Below are positions 21,793 to 33,354 of a DNA stretch of 64,000 nt, one piece after another; the first letter of the stretch is position 1; every line of letters begins with the position of its first letter. The notes under the pieces are model-generated. The model did not search any database and was not told where the DNA came from. It saw only the letters and a list, made by a program, of their open reading frames with translations. A program made the position numbers and the translations under genes. Source of the stretch: Geosiphon pyriformis (Eukaryota > Glomeromycota > Glomeromycetes > Archaeosporales > Geosiphonaceae); assembly GCA_016748015.1 (NCBI GenBank), contig JAAOMT010000372.1, forward strand, positions 303,400 to 367,399. Reading direction: 5' to 3'.

Positions 21793-22674
21793 TGTTACAG
21801 ATAATTATTTAGGGTCTTAAATCAAATAACAAACTCATAACTTGGTGTTCAATTGATATAATGTTGTTGGTAATATCTGAAGGTATTGTTATCTAAAGGT
21901 TTTGGTTGAGTTCTTTGTATAATGAACAAAGATTCAATAAGATTGATGGTAGTTGTATTCTCAAGTTGTTTTCCCAGTTTCTGTTTTCAGTGTAGTGGCT
22001 GGTTTAATCTGGCAGTTGTGTCCTTCTGGTAAGCTCTCTATTAATATATATATATAATTTTATCTTTATTTCTGGATCTTTTACCAGGCTATCCGTGATG
22101 TCAATAACTCAGCGCTTAATCCTTTTAATCAATTTAGTAAACAACAAAAGAAAATAAAATAAAATAAAGAAAATAAAAGAAAATAAAGAAATAAGAAAAT
22201 AAAATAAAAAATAAGTGTCCTGTTAATAGCCATGATCAAGAGCTATTGTGCCAGCAGGTTACATAGTGGATAATAACATGGATTTGAAGAATTAAAGAGA
22301 TATTTTATTTATATAATTCTATTTCAGTTGATAGGAACTATCCTTGAAATGAGGGTTAATATGTAAAGAAGAAAGGAGATTGTTCTAAATTAATAAAACT
22401 CTATTGAATTCTCCAAAAATTGCTTTTTCTGCTTTTAACACTCTTACTATATATATATAATTTATGTTATATGAGATCACTCACATTTTTGAGTAATATG
22501 CTATGATTTTTTGAGCAATATGTCTTAATTTTCTAATATCGCTCCATATTGCTGAGCAATGTGCCATGTTTTCTAACATTGCTCTACATTGCTGAGCAAT
22601 GTGTTCACGTGCTAAATACTATTTACTTATTGGTCTACTATTTTCCTATATCTGTTTTCTTTTTATGAGTAATA
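21793..22674 (-). repeat. 3' LTR of B2
   Basis: 882-bp LTR with palindromic units at about 22471-22612. It ends GAGTAATA (last base pattern AACA in other copies). Confidence 0.9.
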
Positions 22675-22985
22675 TTATCTCCTCCTTTTTAATATTGAGC
22701 TCTGTCAAAATCTTCTAAATCTCTCTTTTGTATCAATGTTGTTGTTGTAATTTTTATTGCTATTTATAAATCTAATTTTATACGTGACTGGTGTTTTTAA
22801 CTATAATAGTCTGTTCAGAATATTCATATTCAAATCTTGCATCTGTATTATGTGTATGTTTAGACATAATGCTCTCATTATTATCACTGAATTAAGTTAA
22901 TTCTTGCTCCATTGTAAGATCTAGAAGTGTAATATATTGTTTGATGTTTGAAGCAAAGTTTGAATTATTGTTGACAAAGTTTAAA

Positions 22986-23192
22986 TTATTGTTTGTCATT
23001 AGTGGAGTTTGAATCATTGTTGTCATCAGTGGAGTTTAAATTGTTGTTGTTATTAGTAGAGTTTGAATTGTTACTGTCATTAGTGGAGTTTGAATTATTG
23101 CTGTTATCAGTAGAGTTTGAATCGGGATTAAGTTCTGATTCTAATTCCCATTTGTTCTCACTGATTGGCTCTTCTTTGAATATATAATGCAT
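22986..23192 (-). pseudogene. Remnant of family B pol linker (B2)
   Basis: A 68-codon minus frame beginning MHYIFKEEPISENKWELESE and continuing as an Asn/Ser/Asp tandem (DSNSTDNSNN units). It matches the linker before the dUTPase in B1 (MIYMIPEKEEPINN..., 7124 downwards). The Ser-Thr-Asn-Asp repeats are expanded here. Confidence 0.6.
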
Positions 23193-23429
23193 GGGAATGG
23201 ATTGTGACTATGTCCCAATATTCTGACTCAGGGCTATCAGGTAAGTTTTGCTGATTTATTGGTACTGTAGGAATTAGGTTTTATTGGACTATCAGAGATA
23301 AGTTTCCTTGTATAATAGTAAGGTTTAAAATTTATTGGACTTTGAATGTTCAGGTTTTTGGATAATTCCTGGAGTTTGAATTGCTAGAGATTTAACGAGT
23401 TTTATCGACGGTAAGTTTCTTTGTATGAT

Positions 23430-23790
23430 AGTGGGATTGGAATTATTGGGTTTCGAATGTTTGGGTTTTTGAATAATCAGGTCTTGAATAATCAGAGTTT
23501 TAATTTAACAAGTTTTTAACAAATTTATCAAAGGTAAGTTTCAAAAGTTCAGGGTTTTAATGATTGGGTTTTGAATAAACAGAGTTTTAATTTAATGAGT
23601 TTTAATGAATTTATCAATAGTAATTTTCGAATGTTTAGGGTTTTAATGATTGGGTTTTGAATAATCAGAGTTTTAATTTAACGAGTTTTTAACAAATTTA
23701 TCAAAGGTAAGTTTCGAATGGTCAGAGTTTTAATAATCAGGTCTTGAATAATCAAAATTTTTAATTTAACAAGATTTTCAAAGGTAATAG
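23430..23790. repeat. Tandem repeat of about 88 bp inside B2
   Basis: Four or so diverged copies of a unit containing GGGTTTTAATGATTGGGTTTT and ATTTAACGAGTTTTTAAC, each ending CAAAGGTAAGTTTC. It is absent from the visible B1 interior. GGTAAGT resembles a 5' splice site, but no matching exons are seen. Confidence 0.75.
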
Positions 23791-23894
23791 TAAAATAAAG
23801 ATTTCATGAATTCTAAGTGATTTTTTCTTGTTTTCTTTTGGTCTGCCACTTTTTTGCATGGTTGTTGTTAATACTGGTTCTTTGTTGGATTATA

Positions 23895-23911
23895 TCTCAC
23901 AGAGAGCACCA
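23895..23911 (-). other. Primer-binding site of B2
   Basis: Minus strand TGGTGCTCTCTGTGAGA, two bases inside the 5' LTR. It is the best preserved family B site. Confidence 0.65.
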
Positions 23912-23913
23912 AA

Positions 23914-24804
23914 TGTTACAGATAATTATTTGGGGTCTCAAATCAAATAACAAACCCGTAACTTGGTGCTCAATTGATATAATGTTGTTGGTAATATCTG
24001 AAGGTATTATTATCTGAAAGTTTTGGTTGAGTTCTTTGTATAATAAACAGAGATTCAATAAGATTAATGGTGATTGTATTCTCAAGTTGTTTTTTCAATT
24101 TCTGTCTTCAGCATGGTGGCTGGTTTAATCTAACAGTCATGTCCTTCTAGTAAGCTATTCATTAATATATATATATAATTCTATTCTTATTTTTGGGTTT
24201 TTTACCAGACTATCTATGATGTCAATAACTCAGCATTTAATTCTTTTAATTAATTTAGTGAACAACAAAAGAAAAGAAAATAAAATAAAGAAAATAAAGA
24301 AATAAGAAAATAAAATAAGAAATAAGTGTCTTGTTAATAGCCATGATTAAGAGCTATTGTGCCAGCAGGTTACATAGTGAATAATAACATAGATTCAAAG
24401 AATTAAAGAAATATTTTATTTACATAATTCTATTTCGGTTGATAACAACTATCCTTGAAATGAGAATTAATACGTAGAAAAGAAAAGAGATTGTTCTAAA
24501 TTAATAAAACTCTATTGAATTCTCCAGGAATTGCTTTTTCTGCTTTTAACACTCTTACTATATATATATAATTTATGTTATATAAGATTGCTCACATTCT
24601 TGAGTAATGTGCTATGATTTTTTGAGCAATACTCACATTGTTAAGCAATGTGCTTTAATTTTCTAACATCACTCCACATTGCTGAACAATGTGCCGTGTT
24701 TTCTGACATTGCTTTACATTGCTGAACAATATGTTCATGTGCTAAATACTATTCACTTATTGGTCTACTATTTTCCTATATCTGTTTTTTTTTTATGAGT
24801 AATA
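23914..24804 (-). repeat. 5' LTR of B2
   Basis: 891-bp LTR homologous to 21793-22674, with palindromic units at about 24585-24742. Confidence 0.9.
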
Positions 24805-25051
24805 ATATGAGGCATAAAATTATACTAAGCATGATTATTTGTTGATAGTATGAACTATCCTTCTATCTTTAGATTCTCTGGTTATTTTTGAAAAGTATAG
24901 TGACTAAGATATTTTATGAACCTGATTTCACACATTGAATCCATACTTATTCAATTTGCTTTTTGAAGTTGAATTCCCTTTGATTCCTTTTATTACTCTA
25001 CAATCCTGTTCTCTTTTGCTATTTATTAGCTTGTTATTCCAACCTGTAACA
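24805..25051 (+). repeat. 3' LTR of A2, second part
   Basis: Continues the LTR from 21792 after B2, from GAGGCATAAAATTATAC to CCAACCTGTAACA. It is directly followed by LINE L1. Confidence 0.88.
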
Positions 25052-25440
25052 ACATGAATTTGGTGAATATACATGGAATGTATACAGTAAACAATCCAAA
25101 TAATACATGGGCATCAAATAGAGTACAAAAGAAATTGGACTATGTATTTACTGATATTGTTATAGCCTCATTAGTCACAAATATTGGGATAATTAATATT
25201 AATGAATCATTTAGCACTGATCACAAAGCAGTAATAACAATCATCCAATCTAATAGAATTTTAGCAGACACTAAAAAATCTAGATCTGAAAGAAAAAAGT
25301 GTAGCACAACTATGATTGATGTTAAAAAAGCATTTGAAGTCCAATGGGAGATCTATGCAAGAGAAACTAATCGACTAACAGATAAAGCACAAAAAAAATC
25401 AGTAGATAACAGCAATAATGATCTAAATCAGATGTGATTT
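25052..25440 (+). pseudogene. Endonuclease C-terminal part of L1
   Basis: An open 127-codon frame: NLVNIHGMYTVNNPNNTWAS, KKLDYVFTDIVIASLVTNIG, and the catalytic-type STDHKAVI (D-H at 25219-25224). The first half of the domain is missing. The endonuclease nicks the target DNA to prime reverse transcription. Confidence 0.82.
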
Positions 25441-28012
25441 ACAATCAAGGAAACTGTGTTACAAGCTGCTGAATGCCTATTAAAAAGGAAAGTGGGAGCC
25501 CAATCTGTATACACAAAAAGGGAATGCATGGATTACAAGCTTGTTAAGATTGTTGCTGATATAATCAAACAAATAAGAGTAAACAATGCAAATATGCATG
25601 ATAACAATATTATGCAGCTCTTGGCCAAATAAAAATGGTTGAAACCTGAGATAGTTAATGCATATCTGATGACTTTCCCAAAAGATAAGCTTATTATAGA
25701 ATTACTAAGTATTAAAAAAGAATACAGATCTACACTGTATGCTAAGATCAGGCTACAACAGCAAAGACAAATAGTGGACAATATCATCAAAAGACAACAG
25801 AACTTTGAGCTTAACAAAGAATCAATAATCAAAAGCATTATGAACAGAAAAAGACAAAGAATAGTACTAGATCATATTATTAAAGAAAGCAAATTTTATG
25901 ATAATCCTAATGAAATCAAAAAACTAGTAAACAAAAAAGCTCAAGGGTAGACTAGAACAAAAATTTTTGAACTTAAACTATGGAAAAGTTGGGAACACAG
26001 GTTTAAGCTAATTGAGAGCATCCCAAACTATGCTTTTGATAATGTAATGGCTGAAATAACAAATGAAAAATTCAAACACATATTGAGCCACACACTTCAT
26101 AACAAAGCTCCTAGTCTATTAGGCATACAAACTGAACTTTGGAGGAAGGCTGGGCTTAATACCAAGTCTAAACTGAGAACATTGTTTAATGCTTGCATAG
26201 AAACAGCAAACATGTCTAAAGAGTAAAGAATAGCACAAGTTATATTGATTCCAAAGCCAAAAGAATGGGGTGACAATATTGACATCACCAGACTGATCAC
26301 ACTTATTGAAAGCACTAGAAAGATCTTAACAAAGATTCTTATTACAAGAATATTAAAAGCATATGAGCTCCACAATATTCTAAAAAGTTATAACACCTCA
26401 GTTTTAAAGAATACCTCTACAGTAGTGCCAATTCATGTGATTAATGCTGTTGCTGAGCATGCAAAAAAATTTGGTAATGAGACTTGGTTTATATTTCAGG
26501 ACATGAAAAAAGCATACGACTTAGTAAGATAAAAACCCATGGAAGCTGCACTAAAAAGAATCAAAATGAACAATAAGTTTACTGAGTTATTTTGCTTGAT
26601 GCACAACAATAGAAGCAATAGGATTATTACTGAGTTTGGGTTAAGTGATAAATATCAAATACAGAATGGACTGGATTAGGGGGAGACAAGCTCACCTATT
26701 ATGTGGAGGATTTTCTATAAATTTTTACTGTGCAAAGTAAAACAAGCCAATTACAGCCAAAAATACAAATTAACAGCTGAATGAAAAAAGTAGGACAATC
26801 AAGCAAACACACAATCCTTAATAGCATCAGTAAACCATCTGGTCTTTGTTGATGACACAGTGTGAATAGCTAACTTAAGACTAAGAATGCAGAGTATTCT
26901 GGACACAGCCAGCTTCTTCTTTAGAATGGTGAATATTAAGATTAATTTAGATAAAACTGAAACAATAATGATCAGACCCTCTAAAGGGAGATCATTATTG
27001 GTTAAGTCACTAAAATTTGGTTCAAACAAACAAATCTTGAAATTGCTGGATTCATTTACATGTACCCAATATTTGGAGATATAAATCAGAGTAGATGGAA
27101 AAAATAAAACAGTTTTAAAAATGATAAGATCTGACATTGAAGCAGTATATATAGTTATTAGGAAAAAACACATTACTGAGAAACAGACCATTTATATTTT
27201 TAACAGTGTATTCAGTCCAACAATAGAATTCAGATCTCAATTGACTCATATTCCAAATAGCTGGACTAGAAAATAGACTTTAAAGATTTTGGCCACTGTA
27301 AAAAAAAAAGCAAAACTTTCAGTAAATTTCCCAGCCAGTGCCATGCATCACTTATTCTTGTATAACTTGTTCAAAATTGAGGATATATAAGCAAAAAGCA
27401 AGATTACAGATTTGTTAGTTAGATTGAACAGTACTAATATTGCTAATATGGCTACAAAAATCAGACTAGCCAACTTACAGACATAAAGATGGTCAGCTTA
27501 TAGTATACTTGAATATCCTACCAATGAACAATCTAGGCCAGAAGTTAATCTAATAGCTAATATTATGCAAATAATGGAGAAAAAGGGCATCTCATTCAGA
27601 AGCAATGGTAACACACATGGGATATCTGAATCTTCAAGACCACAGACATATTTAATTGAGACTATCATACCTTTAAGTAAAACCTACACTAAAATTAAAA
27701 GCTTACTAAGAAAGAAAAACATTTTGTACTTATATCAAATACAGAACAAAAATGAGTCATTGATAACATGAATGGAATTCACAAGGAAGTACAGACAAAA
27801 CAATAGTAGTAAAATTCTCAGATGATTTAAAATTTTAGAGTCTATAATTATTATGGATGAGTACAAAAACATTAATATAGCACAATGTAAAGTATTGGGG
27901 ATGCACAAACTGATTAACCAAATCCCAGATGATTTAAAAACAATGCAAAAAGACACTATTTACATCCATATCCCTAACACTTTATTACTATAATAGAGAG
28001 GTGTATAAGAGA
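25441..28012 (+). pseudogene. Reverse transcriptase of LINE L1
   Basis: After a linker (25441-25950) the RT motifs appear in order: AQVILIPKPKEW and ITRLITLIESTRKILTKILI (26230-26350), motif A FQDMKKAYDLV (about 26497-26529), and motif B GLD*GETSSPIMWRIFY (about 26668-26715, one CAG now TAG). Motif C is FVDDTV with both Asp at 26851-26856, then MVNIKINLDKTETIMI. A thumb and connector region continues to about 28010. Catalytic residues are kept but stops interrupt the frame. Confidence 0.88.
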
Positions 28013-28660
28013 AGTTAAGATTCAGAAAAGAAATAAAAATATCAACAGATGACTCACTGGTAAAAGCTGGTTCTGAGGATGCAAGAAGAACAGCTGTTTT
28101 TATAACACATAAGATAAAGGCCGAATTTGGTATAATAGTTAATGAAACATTATTGTCAATAAAAACAGAGACAAAGGCTGTATTGTTGGCTTTGGAAACA
28201 GTATCTTACAGATGCAAACTAATTATAAACACAAATAGTCAAGCAATAATGTCAACAGCTCAAAAATGGTTGTTTGAAAATTCTCTCTTGTTTATTAAAA
28301 ATCTCAAAACTTCAAACTGGTGCACATGGAATGCAATCAGAGCAATAATAAGAAAAAAGAAGATTGATCTCAACATGAACAAAGTGGCTGCACATATTGG
28401 TATATTAGAAAATAAGAAAGCTGACAAACTAGCCAAAGAATCTACTACTCTTGACACAATAAAATGGGCCTACAATGCTAAGGAGATTGTATACATTTTT
28501 TTTTGTAGAGGAGTTGAATTGGATCTAAATATTAAATATTTTCTGAGCAAACAGACTAGTCTTCAAGCAGCTTTGGATTGGATAGATAACAACAAAATCC
28601 AAAAGACAATAGATTCTTTAAACCAAGATATAGACTGGACGTGCACAACTAAGATTTGAA
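28013..28660 (+). pseudogene. RNase H of LINE L1
   Basis: A mostly open stretch (28153-28659) with TETKAVLLALETVSYRCKLI, then NTNSQAIMSTAQ where the family has TDSQ (the Asp is Asn), and AAHIGILENKKADKLAKEST with the terminal His and Asp. The same region recurs in L3 (29627-30275). Confidence 0.82.
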
Positions 28661-29548
28661 ACTAGGATGGTAAAATGTCATTAGAATTCACTTCAGCTGG
28701 TTTTTCAGCAATGCACACATTCATTATAAAATTATTTCACAACATGCTGCCAACAGCAGAGGTGCTATACAACAGACATCCTTTTGTATACCTGAATAAT
28801 CTTTGCAAAATATGTCACAGGGAAGTGAAAACCAATTAGCACTTTTGAGAAGGCTCTTTGAATACCCAAGAGGGCAAAATGCTGATTAATGATGTAAGAG
28901 ATAAGTGGATATAATGCCTTTCAGAGACTGTGAAAGGGGAATGTGAAGTCCTAAACACTAATGAGAAGATTGTATTGTCTAATAAATACATTATGTCAAT
29001 GTTTAACATAGATCTGCTATGTAAAAAATTAATCAATAAGCAATTTGGTAGAATTAATGCTTTTGCTGACATAGACCTAAAGACTAACAATAACATATTA
29101 ATTAAGATGTGTAAATAGGCAGTTACTTAAGCAAGGAATAGATTGTAGGAAAACGTTGCAAATTACAAACTAAATGGAAAAAATCAATAGATATTGATAA
29201 CAGAGTCAAGAAAAATCCATTTGATGATTTCTATATACATAGCACTTCAAAGAATAGTAGTAGGGATACTGGCAAATCCATAGTCAAAATAGGTAATGTA
29301 TTCATACAGTGTAATAATATACTGATTAATGTTTTTTATGGTAGGAGTACTTTGTTTAATAGTGTGATACTCCATAAATTTTCTGGTTATACTAGCATAT
29401 AGTTAGGCATAACCACTTAGTGGTTAGCCACATCTTGTAATTTAGATTATTGGGTGAGTTGGCTTTATAAAAAGATCATGTTTTTTGAGTGTGGCTAAAC
29501 TAATAAAAGACTAGCATGACTACACATTAACAAAAAAAAAAAAAAAAT
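28661..29548 (+). other. C-terminal Cys/His tail and 3' UTR of L1
   Basis: A CKICHREV...HFWEC arrangement near 28805-28860 resembles the zinc-binding tail seen after RNase H in such LINEs. A further open piece (28930-29118) contains NTNEKIVLSNKYIMSMFNID. The 3' UTR has short inverted repeats (AGTTAGGCATAACT) and ends in an A run. Confidence 0.6.
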
Positions 29549-29626
29549 GAAAAAGCCATACTTTATAGTATAGTTAAACTAATAAAAGACCAGCATAACT
29601 ACACATTAACAAAAAAAATAAAAGAA
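29549..29626 (+). mobile_element. LINE L2, 3' tail only
   Basis: About 70 bp repeating the LINE 3' end (TAGTTAAACTAATAAAAGAC...CATTAAC) plus a short A run at about 29610. It is the second of three consecutive 3' ends. Confidence 0.7.
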
Positions 29627-31118
29627 GTTGAGGCTCAGAAAGGAAATAGAAATATCAACAGATAACTCATTAATAAAGACTGGTTTTGAGGATGCTAAAA
29701 GAGCAGCCACTTTTGTAACACATGAAATAAAAGCCAACTTTAGTATAACAGTTAATAGAACATTATCATCAACAAAAACTGAGGCAAAAGCTGTATTACT
29801 GGCTTTGAAAACAGTATCTTACAAATGCAAACTGACATTAAACACAGATAGTTAAGCAGTAGTTTTAACAGTTCATAAATAGTTGTCCAAAGATTTTTTC
29901 TTGTCTATTAGGAATCAGCTTAAAACTTCTAACTGGTGCACATAAAATACAATCAAAGCAGTAATAAGTAAAAAAAGAATTGATCTCAACATAAACAAAG
30001 TGGCTACACATACTGGTATTTTAAAAAATGAGATAACTAACAAACTTGCCAAAGAAGCTACTGCTTTTGACACAGTGAAATGGGTTTACAATACTAAGAA
30101 TATCAGTTACATTTTTTTTTGCAGAGGAATCGAAATGGATCTAAGTATTAGACATTTTCTAAGCCAACAAACTGGGCTTCAAGCAGCTTTGGATTGGAGG
30201 AGCAATAACAAAATCCAAGAGACACCAGGGCTTTTAGACCAAAAAATAGACTGGAAGTACACAATCAAGGTTTGAAACTAGAATGGTAAAATGTTTTTAG
30301 GCTTTATCTTAGCTGGTTCCTTGGCAATGCATATATTTATTATGAAATTATTTCACAACATACTGCCAACAGCAAAGATGTTATACAACAGATGTCTTCT
30401 TGTGTATTTGAACAATTTTTGCAAGATGTGTTACATGAAAGTAAAAACCAATTAGCACTTTTGAGAATGCTTTCTGAATACTTAAAAAAGCAAGATATTA
30501 ATAAAAGATATAAGAAATAAGTAAATGTGGTGCTTATTAAAAGCTGTAGGAGGGAAACAAAAAACCTTAGACTCTGATAAGAGAGTAGTCCTGTCTAATG
30601 AGTACATTATGTTAATATTCAACATAAATCTGCTATGCAAAGGAATAATCAATAAGCAATTTAGAAGAATTAATGCTTTTACTAATATTAATTAAAAGAT
30701 TAACAATAATATATTAATTAAGGTATGTAAATGGGCAGTAACTCAAGTAAAAAATAGATTATGAAAGAAATGTTGCAAATTACAAGCAAAATAGAAAAAA
30801 TCAGTAAATATTGATAATAGTGCTAAAAAAAACCTATTAAAAGTATCCAATATACATAAAACACTAAAATTAAAATGAGTGATAGATTCATATATTGTAA
30901 TAAGATACTGGTTAATGTTGTTTGTAGTAAAATTACTCTATGTAATAGTATAATACCCCTTAGGTTTTCTGGTTATACTAGCATGTAGTTAGGCATAACT
31001 ACTTAGTGGTTAGCTATATTTTGTAATTTAGATTATTGGGTAAGTTGGCTTTATAAAAAAGCCATGCTTTTTGAGTATGGCTAAACTAATAAAAGACCAG
31101 CATGGCTATATGTTAACA
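29627..31118 (+). mobile_element. LINE L3 (5'-truncated copy)
   Basis: Begins in RNase H (LRLRKEIEISTDNSLIKTGF), runs through KTEAKAVLLALKTVSY, MATHTGILKNEITNKLAKEA and AALDWRSNNKIQET (to 30275), then the Cys/His tail and 3' UTR to an A run at about 31108-31118. It is collinear with 28013-29548 of L1 but diverged, with its own stops. It abuts the gypsy fragment A4. Confidence 0.85.
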
Positions 31119-31744
31119 AAAAAAAAAGGCCAGCTAATAACCCATCCACAATTCAGAAAAAACCTTTATAAATTCTTAATCCCAAAAAAGAAGACACCAA
31201 AAACTAATAAGCACTCTTGCCAAATTGAACCTGCTAACAACAGCAATATTACTTCTCTAATTTGCAAAGCCCAAATGGCTGGCTACTTTATTGATCTGAT
31301 TTTAAATAATAGATTATCTGTTAGTATTATTGCCAAACATTTTTTTGAAGCAATTGGCAAAAAAATTAATGAATCTTCAACTAGACCAATAACTAATATA
31401 CATGGTAACAAGAAAAAAGGTCTGGACATAGCCAAAGCTGTACTTGTTCACATCAATAGCATCAGCATTGAAACTGACATGGAAGTATCTGAAGCAAAAA
31501 AGTACACCATAATTTTTGGCAATAAATGGCTCAAGAAAGCCAAAGCACTACTTGACTATAAACTTTGTGAACTAACCATCAGATATAGTAAGAAGCCTAT
31601 TGTAGTTAAGTGCCATTATTAGACAATCTCTCTAATACCCAAGTAAAATCAAGAAGATAAACAATCAGATAAATCAGATAATGATAAAAGCAATAAAAAA
31701 GAAGATTAAAAAGAACAAGAAGAAACTGCTGAATTTGTTTATAC
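31119..31744 (+). pseudogene. Family A pol fragment (A4): protease region
   Basis: An open stretch reads GQLITHPQFRKNLYKFLIPK, DLILNNRLSVSIIAKHFFEA and TIIFGNKWLKKAKALLDYKL, homologous to A2 16940-17440. The catalytic D-S-G is N-N-R. The fragment ends where A3 begins at 31745. No continuation is seen right of A3, so the rest was lost. Confidence 0.8.
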
Positions 31745-32426
31745 TGTTATAGGTTGAAATAACAAGCTAATGAATAACAAGAGAGAACAAGATTGTAGGG
31801 TGATAAAGAAATCAAAGAGAATTCAATTTCAAAGAATGAATTGAATAAGTATGGATTCAATGTAGAAGATCAGTCTCATAAAATATCTCAGTCACTATAT
31901 TTTTTAAAAGATAACTAAGAAATCTGAAGGTAAAAAAATAGTCTGTACTGTCAAAAAATAATTACACACTGGTATAATTCTATGCTTTATGTCAGTGTTC
32001 TTAGAATTCAATATTAGGTATCAGATGTACTCTTCAGTCACATTTTATTCAATAATCTTTAAATGTTACAATTACACATTTCAGAAAAAAAGTAGAAAAT
32101 AACCAACAAGTAATCTTTTATCCAAAAATGTTCAGATACTTAAAGATAGAAAAAGGAAAATTAGCAATAAAAAAATAATTAAAATAAAAGTTGTTATTCT
32201 ATTTATTTATTTTCTTATATGCTTTTTTATAGCTAAGAGATTCATTACTTATATAGCTATCAAAAGTGGTTAATGATCAGGTCAATGATTAGATCAATAA
32301 TCAAATCAATAATCAGGTCAATGGTCAGGTCAATGATTACTATTTAAAAATAGAATGGCTAATTATATAACATTAATGGCTAATACATATAATAATTAAT
32401 AAGAAGTATAGGTTTCAACTATAATA
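31745..32426 (-). repeat. 3' LTR of A3
   Basis: 682-bp family A LTR with the 12-bp array at about 32268-32342. Confidence 0.88.
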
Positions 32427-32529
32427 TTATCTTTTCTAAAGAAATTAAGCTTTGATGAAATCAGGCTATTCATAGTGTAATTTATTTGAAGAGTTTTATC
32501 TAACTCAAAGCTAACTAGTTTGTTAATAT

Positions 32530-33354
32530 TGTTACAAGTAATTATTTCTGCTGTGGAATTAAATAACAAACCTGTAACTTTGTGCTCAAAAGCTATCTTA
32601 ATGTGAATGTCGGTAATCTGAAGGTTTTCATATCTGAAGGGTTTTAGTGCAAGTCTTTTATATAATGGACAGAGATTTAATAGTGTTAATAATTAGTGTA
32701 TTTTTTCAATAGTTTTTCCCAATTTCTTTCTCAGTGTGATGGCTGGATTTAGTCTGATAGTCATGCTCTTTTGGTAAGCTATCCAATAATATATAAAAAT
32801 CCTACCCTTATTTCTGGGTCTTTTACCAGACTATCCTTGACATCAATAACTTAGTGCTTAATCTTTTAATCAATTAGTATACAACAACAAAGAAAATAAA
32901 ATAAAAAAAATAAATAAAAAAAAACAGAAATAAAATAAGGAAATAAGCCAAAGCGATTTTGATTAGTATCCCGTCAATAGCTGTGATCAAGAGCTATTGT
33001 TCCAGTGTGGTTAAGTATTTGTTACTATCAACATGAAGTTAACAGTGGAAGACAAATTGAGGTATAGAAATAGTTATTTATTGATATTTGTGATGTGGAG
33101 AGTTGCTTAGATTAAATCTAAACTCAGATATCTGTCTTTTCAGCTTCTAACACTACTACTATATATACATAATTGAGATTTCTCAATTCCTCAATTCTTT
33201 ATGATAGGAATCCTGCAATTCCTTGTGTAAGAATCCTGTAATTCCTGGAATTCTGCAATTTCTGAGAGGAATCCTGAAATTCTCTATTTACTATGTCTAC
33301 TTCTGATTGGCTAATACTTATGCTAATATATTTCCTATATTTCTATGAGTAACA
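32530..33354 (-). repeat. Solo LTR of a B-like subfamily (B')
   Basis: 825 bp from TGTTACAAG to GAGTAACA with 4-bp flanks ATAT and ATGT (one mismatch). It shares the first part with family B LTRs (TAATTATTT, TGTAACTT, the TTTACCAGACTATCC stretch). Its 3' part has a different array, with GGAATCCTGCAATTCC-like palindromes at about 33180-33285. There is no internal region, so it is the product of LTR-LTR recombination. It interrupts A3 ORF3. Confidence 0.85.

Larger units (their letters stand above)
21793..24804 (-). mobile_element. B2, internally deleted family B element
   Basis: Two family B LTRs (21793-22674 and 23914-24804) enclose only about 1.24 kb. The flanks are ACAT and ATAT, a 4-bp duplication with one mismatch. 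The inside keeps the polypurine tract next to the 3' LTR (minus-strand AAAAGGAGGAGATAA, 22675-22689), an acidic Asn/Asp-rich coding scrap (22986-23192), an 88-bp tandem repeat and the PBS. No RT, integrase or gag remains, so it would need proteins from full-length family B. Confidence 0.88.
14330..25051 (+). mobile_element. Ty3/gypsy family A, copy A2 (with B2 nested in its 3' LTR)
   Basis: Plus-strand copy with 5' LTR 14330-15021, PBS, gag, pol, ORF3, polypurine tract and a 3' LTR split by B2 (21349-21792 and 24805-25051). Flanks are ATAC on the left and ACAT on the right, so there is no matching target duplication. The LINE sequences on the two sides run in opposite directions, which suggests rearrangement after insertion. 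Many CAA to TAA and TGG to TGA changes and at least one 1-base deletion (near 16250) disable it. Confidence 0.88.
25052..29548 (+). mobile_element. LINE L1 (5' part missing)
   Basis: Plus-strand non-LTR retrotransposon that starts abruptly in the endonuclease next to the A2 LTR. It runs through RT, RNase H and a Cys/His tail to a 3' end GGCTAAACTAATAAAAGACT... and an A run at 29529-29547. APE-type endonuclease plus RNase H points to the Tad/I-like group (family inference). Numerous stops disable it. Confidence 0.85.

Noticed and set aside
23600-23700. TTAGGGTTTT as telomeric repeat
   Set aside because: It occurs once per 88-bp unit and not in tandem; part of a minisatellite.
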